25,700 nucleotides of DNA from Candidatus Lambdaproteobacteria bacterium (lineage in GTDB: Bacteria > SAR324 > NAC60-12): assembly GCA_012964265.1 (NCBI GenBank), contig DTUH01000300.1, positions 1 to 25,700 of the forward strand, written 5' to 3'. The notes beneath the pieces were generated by a model, which was given only the letters and a program-made list of their open reading frames with translations, did not search any database and had not been told where the DNA came from. The position numbers were made by a program, and so were the translations under genes. Positions 1 to 8,068 of the stretch are shown piece after piece; the first letter of the stretch is position 1; the number at the start of each line of letters is the position of its first letter.

Positions 1-271
1 CCGGATTTAAAGATCCTACTGCAACAGTAGCAATAAGCTGTTTAACTCCGAACTCCTGCAGAGCTTTTAAATTGGCGCGGTAATTGATGCGGTGCGGCGG
101 GATTCCATGTTCCTTTCCATGGCGTGCAAGGAAAACCATAGAGGTTCCTTGAACTTCAGCAATATCAACTTCAACTTCTCCGTATTCCGTTTTTACGGTT
201 TTCCGGTATGAAGCGACACCACTGTCATAAACACCAGTACCACCTATAATGGCATATTGGATGGTTTTCAT
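1..271 (-). CDS. mtnP: S-methyl-5'-thioadenosine phosphorylase, N-terminal part (partial)
   Basis: Phosphorolysis of 5'-methylthioadenosine to adenine and methylthioribose-1-phosphate, a cytosolic step of purine and methionine salvage. Translation on the minus strand from the ATG at 271 gives 90 codons before the window ends. It opens MKTIQYAIIGGTGVYD, the glycine-rich phosphate-binding start of the purine nucleoside phosphorylase/MTAP family. Further on are FLARHGKEHGIPPHRINYRANLKAL and a GVKQLIATVAVGS-like strand, both diagnostic of MTAP-type enzymes. A methylthioinosine phosphorylase of the same family cannot be excluded, because the specificity residues lie outside the window. No clear Shine-Dalgarno precedes the ATG. 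The gene follows the two small paralogous genes in the same direction, after a gap of 58 bases. Confidence 0.9.
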   Translation of the reverse strand, partial: MKTIQYAIIGGTGVYDSGVASYRKTVKTEYGEVEVDIAEVQGTSMVFLARHGKEHGIPPHRINYRANLKALQEFGVKQLIATVAVGSLNP

Positions 272-300
272 GAAATTTAGATGGAGGGCGGCTGGACTTT

Positions 301-321
301 ATAACAAAAACCTTTTGCAAG
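301..321 (-). promoter_or_regulatory. copy 1 of CTTGCA(A/C)A-N3-TTTTT element
   Basis: Read on the minus strand this is CTTGCAAAAGGTTTTTGTTAT, about 30 bases upstream of the mtnP start. The same pattern recurs at 551-570, 12621-12640 and 25154-25175. It could be a -35-like promoter element or a regulator site. It also forms the 3' flank of paralogue A. Confidence 0.3.
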
Positions 322-329
322 TAGAGCAA

Positions 330-488
330 CTATCCCAGAAAATCCGAGTCGTGCATTTCAATCCGTACTGACACATCTTCAGATTGCCAAATATCACTTG
401 CTATAATTGGTTCGCCGATAACCCGCTCATAGCGGCTTACTAAAAATCGAGCCATTGCCTCATTGTTTTGTTCGCTTATAATACTCAT
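330..488 (-). CDS. small protein of unknown function, 52 aa (paralogue A)
   Basis: I do not recognise this family. The protein has 52 residues, no signal peptide and no membrane segment, and is rich in acidic residues. It is clearly a paralogue of the neighbouring gene at 579-752: by hand alignment about 33 of 52 residues are identical. Shared blocks are NEAMARF near the N-terminus, RYERV(I/V)GEPI in the middle, SDIW, and the C-terminal DSDFLG. It lacks a five-residue stretch that the sister has between NEAMARF and RYERV. The ATG at 488 follows GAGGT with about seven bases of spacing, a usable ribosome binding site. Conservation of both ends and of the reading frame between the copies argues that it is a real protein. 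Function unknown. Confidence 0.75.
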   Translation of the reverse strand: MSIISEQNNEAMARFLVSRYERVIGEPIIASDIWQSEDVSVRIEMHDSDFLG

Positions 489-550
489 AACTTTGACCTC
501 AAATATAGTACATTAAATACTATGAATTTTGACTAATTGGATTGGGTTCA

Positions 551-570
551 AATAAAAAATAATTTGCAAG
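551..570 (-). promoter_or_regulatory. copy 2 of CTTGCA(A/C)A-N3-TTTTT element
   Basis: Twenty bases here are identical, in the same orientation, to 12621-12640 about 12 kb away. The element lies between the two small paralogous genes, 62 bases upstream of the start of the 52-aa gene. It may be a promoter element or a protein site. The other paralogue has the related copy at 301-321 in the equivalent 3' position. Confidence 0.35.
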
Positions 571-578
571 TAGAACTG

Positions 579-752
579 CTAGCCCAGGAAATCCGAGTCT
601 TGCGTTTCAATTAGCTCTAACGTATCCTCTGTCAGCCAGATATCACTACCCAAAATTGGTTCACCGACAACTCGCTCATAGCGGCGGATTGAACCTCCTC
701 GATTCATAAACCGAGCCATTGCCTCATTAATTTGGTCGCGTGAAATCCTCAT
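579..752 (-). CDS. small protein of unknown function, 57 aa (paralogue B)
   Basis: Second member of the tandem pair; family not recognised. It has 57 residues beginning MRISRDQINEAMARF and ending DSDFLG. The start at 752 is preferred over a longer reading from 791 because AAGGAG lies at the correct distance before it, and because the sister protein starts at the equivalent position. Compared with the sister it has five extra residues (including Gly-Gly) before RYERVVGEPI. Similarity continues at the DNA level past the stop codon (CTACTTGCAAA in both 3' flanks), so the unit duplicated included flanking DNA. No TCCGGA site, otherwise frequent in the window, occurs between about 20 and 1300, which includes this pair. 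Confidence 0.78.
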   Translation of the reverse strand: MRISRDQINEAMARFMNRGGSIRRYERVVGEPILGSDIWLTEDTLELIETQDSDFLG

Positions 753-989
753 CTTTTCTCCTTCTATGTGTTTGAAATATATAATAATCACCGCAATTTA
801 TGAATGAATATAAATGAGGTGTTATATACAATTTTGCAAAATGCAGACCAGAAGAATTTTTTTAATTATCACAGAGGAAATTGAAGCATCTCATATACTA
901 GTCAATTTCACACTAACCCTTCTTTAATTCAAACACAAAAAATGTCATAATATATTTATAAAAAGTAAAAGAGATTGGCTCCCGACAAT

Positions 990-1018
990 TTGAATGAAAT
1001 GCTATTTAACGGTATGTT
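990..1018 (+). promoter_or_regulatory. candidate promoter of the trpC-like gene
   Basis: TTGAAT (990-995) and TATGTT (1013-1018) are separated by 17 bases, each matching four of six positions of the sigma-70 consensus. The spacing and location upstream of the gene at 1092 support it; the match is moderate. Confidence 0.3.
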
Positions 1019-1042
1019 GATTGTATAACCATTTGTTGATCA

Positions 1043-1056
1043 CAGAACAAGTTCTG
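1043..1056. promoter_or_regulatory. perfect palindrome upstream of trpC-like gene
   Basis: CAGAAC-AA-GTTCTG, six-base arms with a two-base centre, ending 35 bases before the ATG at 1092 and downstream of the candidate -10 box. The position fits an operator or a leader hairpin. The spacing does not match the Gram-positive LexA box (GAAC-N4-GTTC). Confidence 0.4.
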
Positions 1057-1091
1057 CAGATTAGCATTTATTTTTTTGAGATTGAAAATAA

Positions 1092-1931
1092 ATGAGAACA
1101 TTCTTAGACCGTTTACACGATCTAAAATTAAAAGAAGTTGCACTGCGTCGGAAGAAAATTTCTGAAAAGAGTTTGCGCGGCCAAACGGAAACACTCGTAA
1201 ATGCACCTGATTTTCGCACAAATTTGTTAAGAAAGCCTGACGGAGCAATATCTTTAATTACGGAAGTAAAATCGAAAGCTCCCGGACGTAATAATGTTGA
1301 GCGTCTTGATCCGGAAGCAGTTGTGTGCGATTATGAGGCAGGAGGCGCAAAAGCTATTTCTGTACTAACGGATGAAAACTGGTTTGGAGGCTCTCTAGAA
1401 ACTCTCGAAAAAGTGCATAAGGCAACTGCTTTGCCTTTGTTGCATAAAGAGTTCATCATAACTTCATACCAGCTTCTGGAAGGACGTGTGCGTGGTGCAA
1501 GCGCTGCCTTAATATTAGCGTATTATTTTCAGGAGACAGAATTAAGTCAAATTATTGCGGAGGCGAAAAAAATTGGTGTAGAGGCAGTTGTGGAATGTTC
1601 TTTAGAAAGTGAACTGCCAAGGACTCTTGCGGTTAATCCGGACATTATAATGATCAACAATCGAGCTATTGCAGCAATTCCTGAAGAGCCTGTGGAAACA
1701 TATGATCTTGGCAGTGTGGATGTTATTACTTCGTGGTGGGAACGCTATTCGGATTTAAGATCCTGGAAGCAGCAGGCAGGGAAACTATTGATCAGTGCAA
1801 GCTGCGTCAATTCGCCTGGAGATATAAAGAGTCTTTTAAAAATACCCTGTGACGCGGCACTTATCGGCAATGCAGCAATGGTGGCAACCGATCGTGTTGA
1901 ATTTTTACGTTCACTCAGTAAAACAGCTTGA
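1092..1931 (+). CDS. trpC: indole-3-glycerol-phosphate synthase-like protein, divergent
   Basis: A (beta/alpha)8 barrel of the IGPS family, 279 aa against a usual 250-270. Family IGPS converts CdRP to indole-3-glycerol phosphate in tryptophan synthesis. Hallmarks seen are LITEVKSKAP (residues 55-64), YEAGGAKAISVLTDENWFGGS (81-101), LLHKEFI (116-122), EAVVEC (164-169) and INNR (188-191). By motif alignment to Sulfolobus IGPS, Glu51, Lys53, Lys110, Glu159 and Asn180 correspond to E58, K60, K119, E168 and N189 and are kept. However, SESGI reads SASCV (235-239), so Glu210 is Ala236 and Gly212 is Cys238. Ser56 is Ala63, and LIGS/E reads LIGN. No other trp gene is nearby. The weak Shine-Dalgarno and the downstream response regulator add little about its role. 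It is either a divergent true TrpC or a repurposed homologue. Confidence 0.8.
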   Translation: MRTFLDRLHDLKLKEVALRRKKISEKSLRGQTETLVNAPDFRTNLLRKPDGAISLITEVKSKAPGRNNVERLDPEAVVCDYEAGGAKAISVLTDENWFGGSLETLEKVHKATALPLLHKEFIITSYQLLEGRVRGASAALILAYYFQETELSQIIAEAKKIGVEAVVECSLESELPRTLAVNPDIIMINNRAIAAIPEEPVETYDLGSVDVITSWWERYSDLRSWKQQAGKLLISASCVNSPGDIKSLLKIPCDAALIGNAAMVATDRVEFLRSLSKTA

Positions 1932-1957
1932 ATTTTGAAGGCCATAAAGGTTACTCC

Positions 1958-2392
1958 ATGAAAAACACTGCAAATTTAGAATTAAGTATTTTGGTGGTGG
2001 ATGATGACGAAAATATCCGCATGGTTCTCCGCCAATCTTTGGAAAAAGAAGGTTATCGCGTCAGCACTGCCAAAAGCGCAGAGGAAGCGCTGAACACTTT
2101 GCAACGCAGTTTTTTTCACGTTGTAATAACGGATATTATGATGGCAGAGATGAGTGGTGTGGAACTATTACTGCAGATCAAGGAAATGAATTCCATGATG
2201 CAAATTTTTGTCATGACATCTCACAGCACATTGCCAAATGTCATACAATGCATGCAGGGTGGTGCTTATGATTTTTTTGAAAAACCACTTAAAATTGAAG
2301 ATATTTTAATTTCACTAGGTGAAGCAACCCGCCGCGCAGTCCGTTGGAGCTCATTATACAGTCGACACTCACTATCTCCACACAAAAAATAG
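1958..2392 (+). CDS. single-domain CheY-like response regulator
   Basis: Phosphorylatable receiver domain without an output domain, 144 aa. The acidic pocket is DDD (15-17), the phosphoacceptor is D59 in VVITDIMM, the switch Thr is T87 in VMTSHS, and the conserved Lys is K109 in FEKPLK. The domain ends near residue 122 and is followed by a short basic tail (TRRAVRWSS...SPHKK). The ATG at 1958 is preferred over a TTG at 1928 because AAAGG lies seven bases before it and the receiver fold begins at residue 9. It starts 26 bases after the stop of the trpC-like gene, so the two are probably co-transcribed. No histidine kinase is in the window. The FEKPL and DIMM style resembles receivers of NtrC or hybrid systems. 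Its partner is unknown. Confidence 0.92.
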   Translation: MKNTANLELSILVVDDDENIRMVLRQSLEKEGYRVSTAKSAEEALNTLQRSFFHVVITDIMMAEMSGVELLLQIKEMNSMMQIFVMTSHSTLPNVIQCMQGGAYDFFEKPLKIEDILISLGEATRRAVRWSSLYSRHSLSPHKK

Positions 2393-2412
2393 AGTAGACT
2401 TAAACAGCTAAT

Positions 2413-3453
2413 TCAAAGCTGACGGGATACGATAAAATCAGCAATATCTAACAAGGTTTTTCGAAGCTTCGATGCGGGAAAATTTTCTATACTATGCTTT
2501 GCAACATTAGAGTGTTTAGTGGCAAATTCCAGTGCATAAGTTATAGAACCATAACGTTCCATCAAATCGATCACCTCATCAATTTGCGTCTTTTCAATTT
2601 CTTTCATGCAGAGAATCGAATCCAAACGCAACCTGTCAGCAACATTTGCGTTTTCCAGCAAATGACTCAAAGGAAGAGTTATTTTTCGTTCCTGTAAATC
2701 TCCACCCACAGGCTTTCCGGTTTTATTTTCGTCAGCATAATCAAGAGCATCATCCACAATCTGAAAAGAAATTCCTAACGCCATTCCGTAGTCATACAGT
2801 TGATCCGCAGATTCACTCGAAGCACCTGCCAGTATAGCACCTGTTTTGATTGCTGTTGCAAAAAGACAAGCGGTTTTGTTGATGATGATTTCAAGATATT
2901 CCTCTTCGTTTGCAGTTTCAAATGAACGTGTCAACTGCAATAATTCACCACGCGCCATCTTTGTAGTTGTTTCTGACATCAGTTCCAAAACTTCCAGATT
3001 GCGTAATTTGGTGAGTCGGTGAAAGGCCATAGCCAACAAATAGTCTCCGGAAAGAACACTTGCTTCATTTCCCCATACCCTGCAAACAGCTTGCTTTGCC
3101 CTGCGTGTTTCCGCTCCGTCAACTACATCATCATGCAGGAGGGTTGCAGTGTGTAGATACTCAATAACCTGAGCTGCCTGCATTACTCTTTCATCCACAC
3201 TTCCAAATAGCACAGCCCCTAAAAGTACCAGTGCCGGACGTAATCTTTTTCCTCCGGAACTCAGAATATGCTCGGCCACATTGTTTAGCAAAGGGATATC
3301 TGTCTTTACATCACGCAATATTTGTGATTCAAGGGACTTAATGTCAGAGGAAATTACTTCTAGAATTTTTTCTAAATTGTCGGGCTCAGAGGTTTTCGGG
3401 ATTACAGTTTTTTTTAATGGTTTGTTCATAACAGCTGAAAAATGATCATGCAT
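2413..3453 (-). CDS. ispB: trans polyprenyl diphosphate synthase (octaprenyl type)
   Basis: Elongates allylic diphosphates with isopentenyl diphosphate to a long chain used for quinone side chains or lipid carriers; cytosolic, possibly membrane-associated. The 346 aa include GGKRLRP (67-73), the first Asp-rich motif DDVVD (108-112) within HTATLLHDDVVDGAETRR, and the second, DDALD (234-238), within SFQIVDDALDYADE. The small residues before the first motif (HTATLLHDD) match long-chain IspB/SdsA rather than farnesyl synthases. Exact chain length cannot be read from the sequence. An alternative start is M9 at 3429; neither start has a clear Shine-Dalgarno. The first start overlaps the carboxylase gene by 8 bases, implying translational coupling as the last gene of the operon. 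It converges with the response regulator gene, 20 bases apart, with no obvious terminator between them. Confidence 0.93.
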   Translation of the reverse strand: MHDHFSAVMNKPLKKTVIPKTSEPDNLEKILEVISSDIKSLESQILRDVKTDIPLLNNVAEHILSSGGKRLRPALVLLGAVLFGSVDERVMQAAQVIEYLHTATLLHDDVVDGAETRRAKQAVCRVWGNEASVLSGDYLLAMAFHRLTKLRNLEVLELMSETTTKMARGELLQLTRSFETANEEEYLEIIINKTACLFATAIKTGAILAGASSESADQLYDYGMALGISFQIVDDALDYADENKTGKPVGGDLQERKITLPLSHLLENANVADRLRLDSILCMKEIEKTQIDEVIDLMERYGSITYALEFATKHSNVAKHSIENFPASKLRKTLLDIADFIVSRQL

Positions 3454-6400
3454 CCACAGGCTGCATCACAAACAGTAAATCACCCTGATTGACTGTATTC
3501 TGGTCTTCTGCAATAACTCGAGTAACTTTGTATTTAACATCATCCGGATATAATGCTTCTCCTTCCGGACTTTTGTAATCTGCCAAAGATAATTCAGTGA
3601 ATACTTTCATTGATTCCAAAAGACAAAGAGAATGATTGACGTCAATGATTTGACCTTCAATAACAAATGGTTCATCCTCACGTGATGCTGCTCGATAAAA
3701 CCCTCCCATTTGAGGTGAAAGGACTTTCAGCTCATCTGAACCTTCCAGCATAATGGCCTTCTGGTCCACAGCGCTTTTAGACGTTCCTGAATCTTTTTGT
3801 GCATCACTTAAAAGTTTTTTCTCATCTATACGTTCAAATAAGTCTACAAGATACTTGGTGCTGAAACGTCCCTTTTGAAAAGCAGGATCCTGCAAAATCA
3901 TGCGATTTAAAGCCAGGTTTGTGGATACACCATGAATTCTCACTCGTTTTAAATAATTAAGTAAACTGTTAATTGCTTCCTTGCGTGATTTTCCCCAGCA
4001 AATGATTTGCGCAATCAGGCTGTCATAAAATGGTGAGACAATGGAACCTGAAGTTACACTCTGAATAACCCGCACATTTGCTTTTTCCGGAAAAAATACT
4101 TCAGTTACATGACCTGGATCCGGAACAAATCTCAATTCACCCTCATCGTCCAGCACAATTTTCTCTGCAATCACCCGTAATTCAATGGCATGACCGTTGA
4201 GCTTAAAATCCAGTTCTCCAATATCATGCCCTTGTGTTACCTCAAACTGCAGACGGACCAAATCGGTTCCGGAAACCATTTCTGATACAGGATGTTCAAC
4301 CTGCAGCCGTGTATTCATTTCCATAAAATAAACACATTTTTCATCAAGATCATAAATAAATTCGACAGTTCCTGCGCCAATGTAATCAATTTCGTCAATC
4401 AATTTTCCTGCATAATCATAAACCTGTTCCTTAATATTTTTCGGAATCCCGGAAGCGGTTTCTTCAATCAGTTTTTGGTAATTGCGCTGAACCGAACAGT
4501 CACGAATACCGAGTAATTTAGAATTGCCATGCATGTCCCGGATTATTTGAACTTCAAGGTGTCGCATCGAGCCGATGAATTTTTCCAAATACAAATCTCC
4601 ATTGCCAAATGCACTCAATGCTTCTTGAAACATCAGTGAAAAAATTGATTTAAAGCGGCCCACTTCTTTGACCACTTCAATCCCTTTCCCGCCACCGCCA
4701 TGCGCCGCCTTAATCAGTACAGGAAAACCAATTTCTGCCGCAACCCCCATAGCATGTACAGGATCCATTAAAGCTCCTTCACTGCCTGGGACTACGGGTA
4801 TATTTAAATTACGTGCAGTCGCAATTGCATTTGATTTGTTGCCCATTCTATCCATGTTCGCAACGCGTGGTCCAATAAAGTTAAAACCATGTTCACGGCA
4901 AATCCTCGCATAATGTGGAGATTCTGACAAAAAACCTATACCTGGATGAATTGCGTCCACTTCCTCCTGCTCAGCAATCCGAATCACACTCATTCCGTTC
5001 AAATAACTATCCTGTGGAGTATTGCCTCCAATGCAAACAAGGCGATCTTTCTCCCGGAGCAAAGTTGCCGGATAACTTTCCATATCCGGATCTGAGGCCA
5101 CTAAAACCACTTCCATTCCTGCATCCTGAGTCCCGCGAATCAGACGTGCGGCAGTGCAGCCACGTGCGTGAATCAGTACTCGCTTAATCTCACCGATATG
5201 TAAATTTTCCTGTGTAGAATACGACTGTACTTCGTCACCGACAGACAAGTGATACTCGCCTGCCAACACACGTGAAATAATCTCCTCTACGCTATATTTT
5301 GCAATCGGAATTTGCGGATCAATTTCCTGAAGCTTTTCATCAATTCCCACGTCAAATGGATTTTTTACAAGACCATCCATTGTACCGGCATTTGTAGAGA
5401 GGTAATTTGATAAAGTTGAATGTGCGGGCAAATGGCTTTCTACAACCAACTGACCGGCAAATGGAATTTGTGATCCGGAAAAATAATATGTACGAACGAG
5501 CAAATGCGTTACAAAACTTGCTTGCGCGCCTCCGGTGCAGTCACGAAAACCGAAACATAATACTGGAAGGTCCAAGTCTTTCACGAAACGGGTGATACGC
5601 TCGTTGATAATGGCCATAGAAAATAATGATCCACCACCTTCTTTGGTTTGCATACCGGCGGAAGATATGAAAAAGATCACAGGTAATTTCAAACGAGCAC
5701 AGTCACCAAGCAAGCGACAAACTTTTTCACAACTTGCCATGTCAAAAGCTCCAGCCTGAAACTCTACATTACTGACCACCAAGCCAACTCGGTATGATGT
5801 TTTTTGTTTTTTGGTACTGGATTTTTTGCCTTTGACTGTTTCTACATCTTCTTCACAGATAAAAGTTCCCAAACCTGTCACCACACCACAAGGCGTCACT
5901 CCATTATCTAATGCCTGTTCAATCGCATCGCGGAATCCAGGAAATTTCACCGGATTAGAAGTAATTCTATCCCCATACAATTCCTTGAAGTCTTTGAAAA
6001 AATGTTCGATGACTTTACTGGAACTAATTATAGAGTTTTTGTATTCACGCAACAAATTCTGGATCAACAAATCCTTATAGGATTGATCAAGACGATTCCA
6101 AAAATCTTTAATACCTATATTGCGTGGAGTGATTTTTCCCTGAAAGCGTCCTTTATTCTGCTGGGCTTCATGAAGTGACGGTAACAAACCCGAAAAATAG
6201 TAGCGTACAAGCCCAAACAGCGGAGGACTCATCCGGGGGAAGACAATTCGTTTCCATTCGCTGATTGTTCCTAAAACTTCATCACAATCTTTGCGGTCAA
6301 TAAAATTTGCCAGCCACTTGAAAAATTGTACTCGTACAGATTCACTTTCGAGCTGCAAAGAATTTTTTTCGAATTCCTTTATTGCTCCTTCAACAGTTTT

Positions 6401-8029
6401 CTCAAACAACTGCTCCACAGATTTTTGGGAAATTTGATTTGTCCCTTTTAGTTCATCTGCAATTGTCGGAAGAGCTTCAATGACTTGATTGTAGAGTAAA
6501 TCAAAAAGAAGAATGTTCTGAAAATTTTCCTTAAAACTCTGATTAATTACTGTGGTTTTTAATAAATCCAGCAAATTCGGATTACTGGACGGCCTGTCAT
6601 GAAGGGTAAGCTCTCCAAGTTGTTCATAAAGCTCTATCAGGTTTTCTGCAGTACTGTCCTTCCAATAATTATAAAGGTAAAGCAGGATTTCCAGAGTCAG
6701 ATCATCAACAGCTTTTTTATAATTTTCACGTGGATCCCCTATGAAAAAGGCAACCAAACGCCCACGTTCTTTTTCACGATCTTCCCGTGCACTTACAAAT
6801 TGTTCAAAACGTTTATTAAGCTTTTCGTGAAAGCGCACCTCCAGAGGCGTTTTATACCACTGCTGCAGTTTTTCCTGACGTTCACTTTTCAAACGTTCCT
6901 GTAATTTTCCCACTGGAGTTTGGCGGGAACTCAGTCGAGCATAACTATCGATTGATCGACTGACAATCCGCTGGCGTAATTTTAGGTAACGCATAAAACG
7001 ATACACATCACCAAAAATGTTCAGGGTGCCTGTTGGAGAACGATCTGTGACCCTGTTGCTTTCTATCAGAAGCTTGGATGGATTGAGATAATGATTGATA
7101 CTTTCACGATAATGGTCAAAGAAGAAATCATTTTCAATTAAAAACTTACAAGAATTTTTCTCAATTACTTCAACAGCACTGATGATTGCATCCTTGATAT
7201 TTTTTGCCTGATGTGGACGGTCATAAGCATAATCGATGACTCCATCAAAATAACCTTGAGACTTTAATTCATAAGCAGAAACGCCAATGTGTTTGGCCGA
7301 CTCCTGCCATGACAAATTATATTTACGTACAATATTGCTCAAGCCTTTTGGGTGGATGGTATTGAAGACACCCTCCCGAACCGAAAGCAGAATATTGGCA
7401 GTTGCTAAAGGAATAGCTCCACCGCTGTAACCACCTCCAAAAACAATTCCGATAACAGGTAATTGTAAATTCGCCATCTCGCTGATCAAAAAAGAAATGC
7501 TGTGTGATTGGTTGTCCAAATTGGCTTCTGCATCTGCCGCCGCACCTGGTGTATCTATAAACGTCACCAGCGGAATACTGTGCGAAGCAAAAAAGCGCAC
7601 CTTTTCTGCAGCTTTACGGTGGTGAACCGGAGACCAAACACCATTTTGTATTTTATGATTTTGGGCAATAAACCCCAGCCTTCTGTTTTGTCCTGAAATA
7701 AAAAATTCAATTTCTGCAGAATATAGTGGACCTTCGGTTTCTTCTGCAATCATTTTTCCACCTAATTGCTGAATTACTTCCGGTGCACATGGACGTTTTT
7801 TGGATTCAGATGGATTCACCACACGTTGAATATAGGAGTCCACATCAACTTTCTTCAATTGCTGGACTTTTTCATCAATCTCTTCCGCGGAAAGCAACCC
7901 TTGAATATCTGAATCATCAAAAAAAGGTGGTTGTTTCTTTCCGCGCAGAAGTGAAAGATCGTGTGATATCACTTCAGCTGCATGAAATGCTGATTTGTAC
8001 TTACTTGTTTTTTTCTCGTTTGAGCCCAT
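3446..8029 (-). CDS. single-chain acetyl/acyl-CoA carboxylase (AccA-like + AccD-like + biotin carboxylase + biotin carrier)
   Basis: One 1527-aa protein carries every part of a biotin-dependent carboxylase. Residues 95-290 are an AccA-like carboxyltransferase (PLVTFIDTPGAAAD 153-166, GIVFGGGYSGGAI 194-206, IHPKGLSNIV 225-234). Residues 300-670 match nothing I recognise and are rich in helix and charge. Residues 680-930 are AccD-like (FFISSAGMQTKEGGGSL, GFRDCTGGAQASF 827-839) without the usual Cys4 zinc finger. Residues 945-1400 are biotin carboxylase (HPGIGFLSE 1028-1036, glycine loop AHGGGGKG 1109-1116, signature EMNTRLQVEHPVSE 1237-1250, PFYDSLIAQ). Residues 1435-1527 are the biotin carrier, with LLESMKVF placing biotin on K1475. 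The set implies malonyl-CoA formation for fatty acid synthesis; a propionyl- or longer acyl-CoA substrate is possible. The order differs from eukaryotic ACC (BC-BCCP-CTbeta-CTalpha). It overlaps the polyprenyl synthase gene and follows the TPR gene by 39 bases. Confidence 0.93.
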   Translation of the reverse strand: MGSNEKKTSKYKSAFHAAEVISHDLSLLRGKKQPPFFDDSDIQGLLSAEEIDEKVQQLKKVDVDSYIQRVVNPSESKKRPCAPEVIQQLGGKMIAEETEGPLYSAEIEFFISGQNRRLGFIAQNHKIQNGVWSPVHHRKAAEKVRFFASHSIPLVTFIDTPGAAADAEANLDNQSHSISFLISEMANLQLPVIGIVFGGGYSGGAIPLATANILLSVREGVFNTIHPKGLSNIVRKYNLSWQESAKHIGVSAYELKSQGYFDGVIDYAYDRPHQAKNIKDAIISAVEVIEKNSCKFLIENDFFFDHYRESINHYLNPSKLLIESNRVTDRSPTGTLNIFGDVYRFMRYLKLRQRIVSRSIDSYARLSSRQTPVGKLQERLKSERQEKLQQWYKTPLEVRFHEKLNKRFEQFVSAREDREKERGRLVAFFIGDPRENYKKAVDDLTLEILLYLYNYWKDSTAENLIELYEQLGELTLHDRPSSNPNLLDLLKTTVINQSFKENFQNILLFDLLYNQVIEALPTIADELKGTNQISQKSVEQLFEKTVEGAIKEFEKNSLQLESESVRVQFFKWLANFIDRKDCDEVLGTISEWKRIVFPRMSPPLFGLVRYYFSGLLPSLHEAQQNKGRFQGKITPRNIGIKDFWNRLDQSYKDLLIQNLLREYKNSIISSSKVIEHFFKDFKELYGDRITSNPVKFPGFRDAIEQALDNGVTPCGVVTGLGTFICEEDVETVKGKKSSTKKQKTSYRVGLVVSNVEFQAGAFDMASCEKVCRLLGDCARLKLPVIFFISSAGMQTKEGGGSLFSMAIINERITRFVKDLDLPVLCFGFRDCTGGAQASFVTHLLVRTYYFSGSQIPFAGQLVVESHLPAHSTLSNYLSTNAGTMDGLVKNPFDVGIDEKLQEIDPQIPIAKYSVEEIISRVLAGEYHLSVGDEVQSYSTQENLHIGEIKRVLIHARGCTAARLIRGTQDAGMEVVLVASDPDMESYPATLLREKDRLVCIGGNTPQDSYLNGMSVIRIAEQEEVDAIHPGIGFLSESPHYARICREHGFNFIGPRVANMDRMGNKSNAIATARNLNIPVVPGSEGALMDPVHAMGVAAEIGFPVLIKAAHGGGGKGIEVVKEVGRFKSIFSLMFQEALSAFGNGDLYLEKFIGSMRHLEVQIIRDMHGNSKLLGIRDCSVQRNYQKLIEETASGIPKNIKEQVYDYAGKLIDEIDYIGAGTVEFIYDLDEKCVYFMEMNTRLQVEHPVSEMVSGTDLVRLQFEVTQGHDIGELDFKLNGHAIELRVIAEKIVLDDEGELRFVPDPGHVTEVFFPEKANVRVIQSVTSGSIVSPFYDSLIAQIICWGKSRKEAINSLLNYLKRVRIHGVSTNLALNRMILQDPAFQKGRFSTKYLVDLFERIDEKKLLSDAQKDSGTSKSAVDQKAIMLEGSDELKVLSPQMGGFYRAASREDEPFVIEGQIIDVNHSLCLLESMKVFTELSLADYKSPEGEALYPDDVKYKVTRVIAEDQNTVNQGDLLFVMQPVDA

Positions 8030-8068
8030 ATAATTTTACAATGTCGATCAAAATATTTTTTTGAGCCT

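Larger units (their letters stand above)
753..1091. other. intergenic regulatory gap between divergent genes
   Basis: AT-rich gap of 339 bases between the minus-strand small-protein gene and the plus-strand trpC-like gene. No convincing open reading frame is present on either strand. It holds a candidate promoter and a palindrome for the plus-strand gene, listed separately. I see no RNA gene. Confidence 0.6.

Noticed and set aside
1006..1248. 80-codon minus-strand frame over the start of the trpC-like gene
   Set aside because: Antisense shadow of a clear enzyme gene, with no ribosome binding site.
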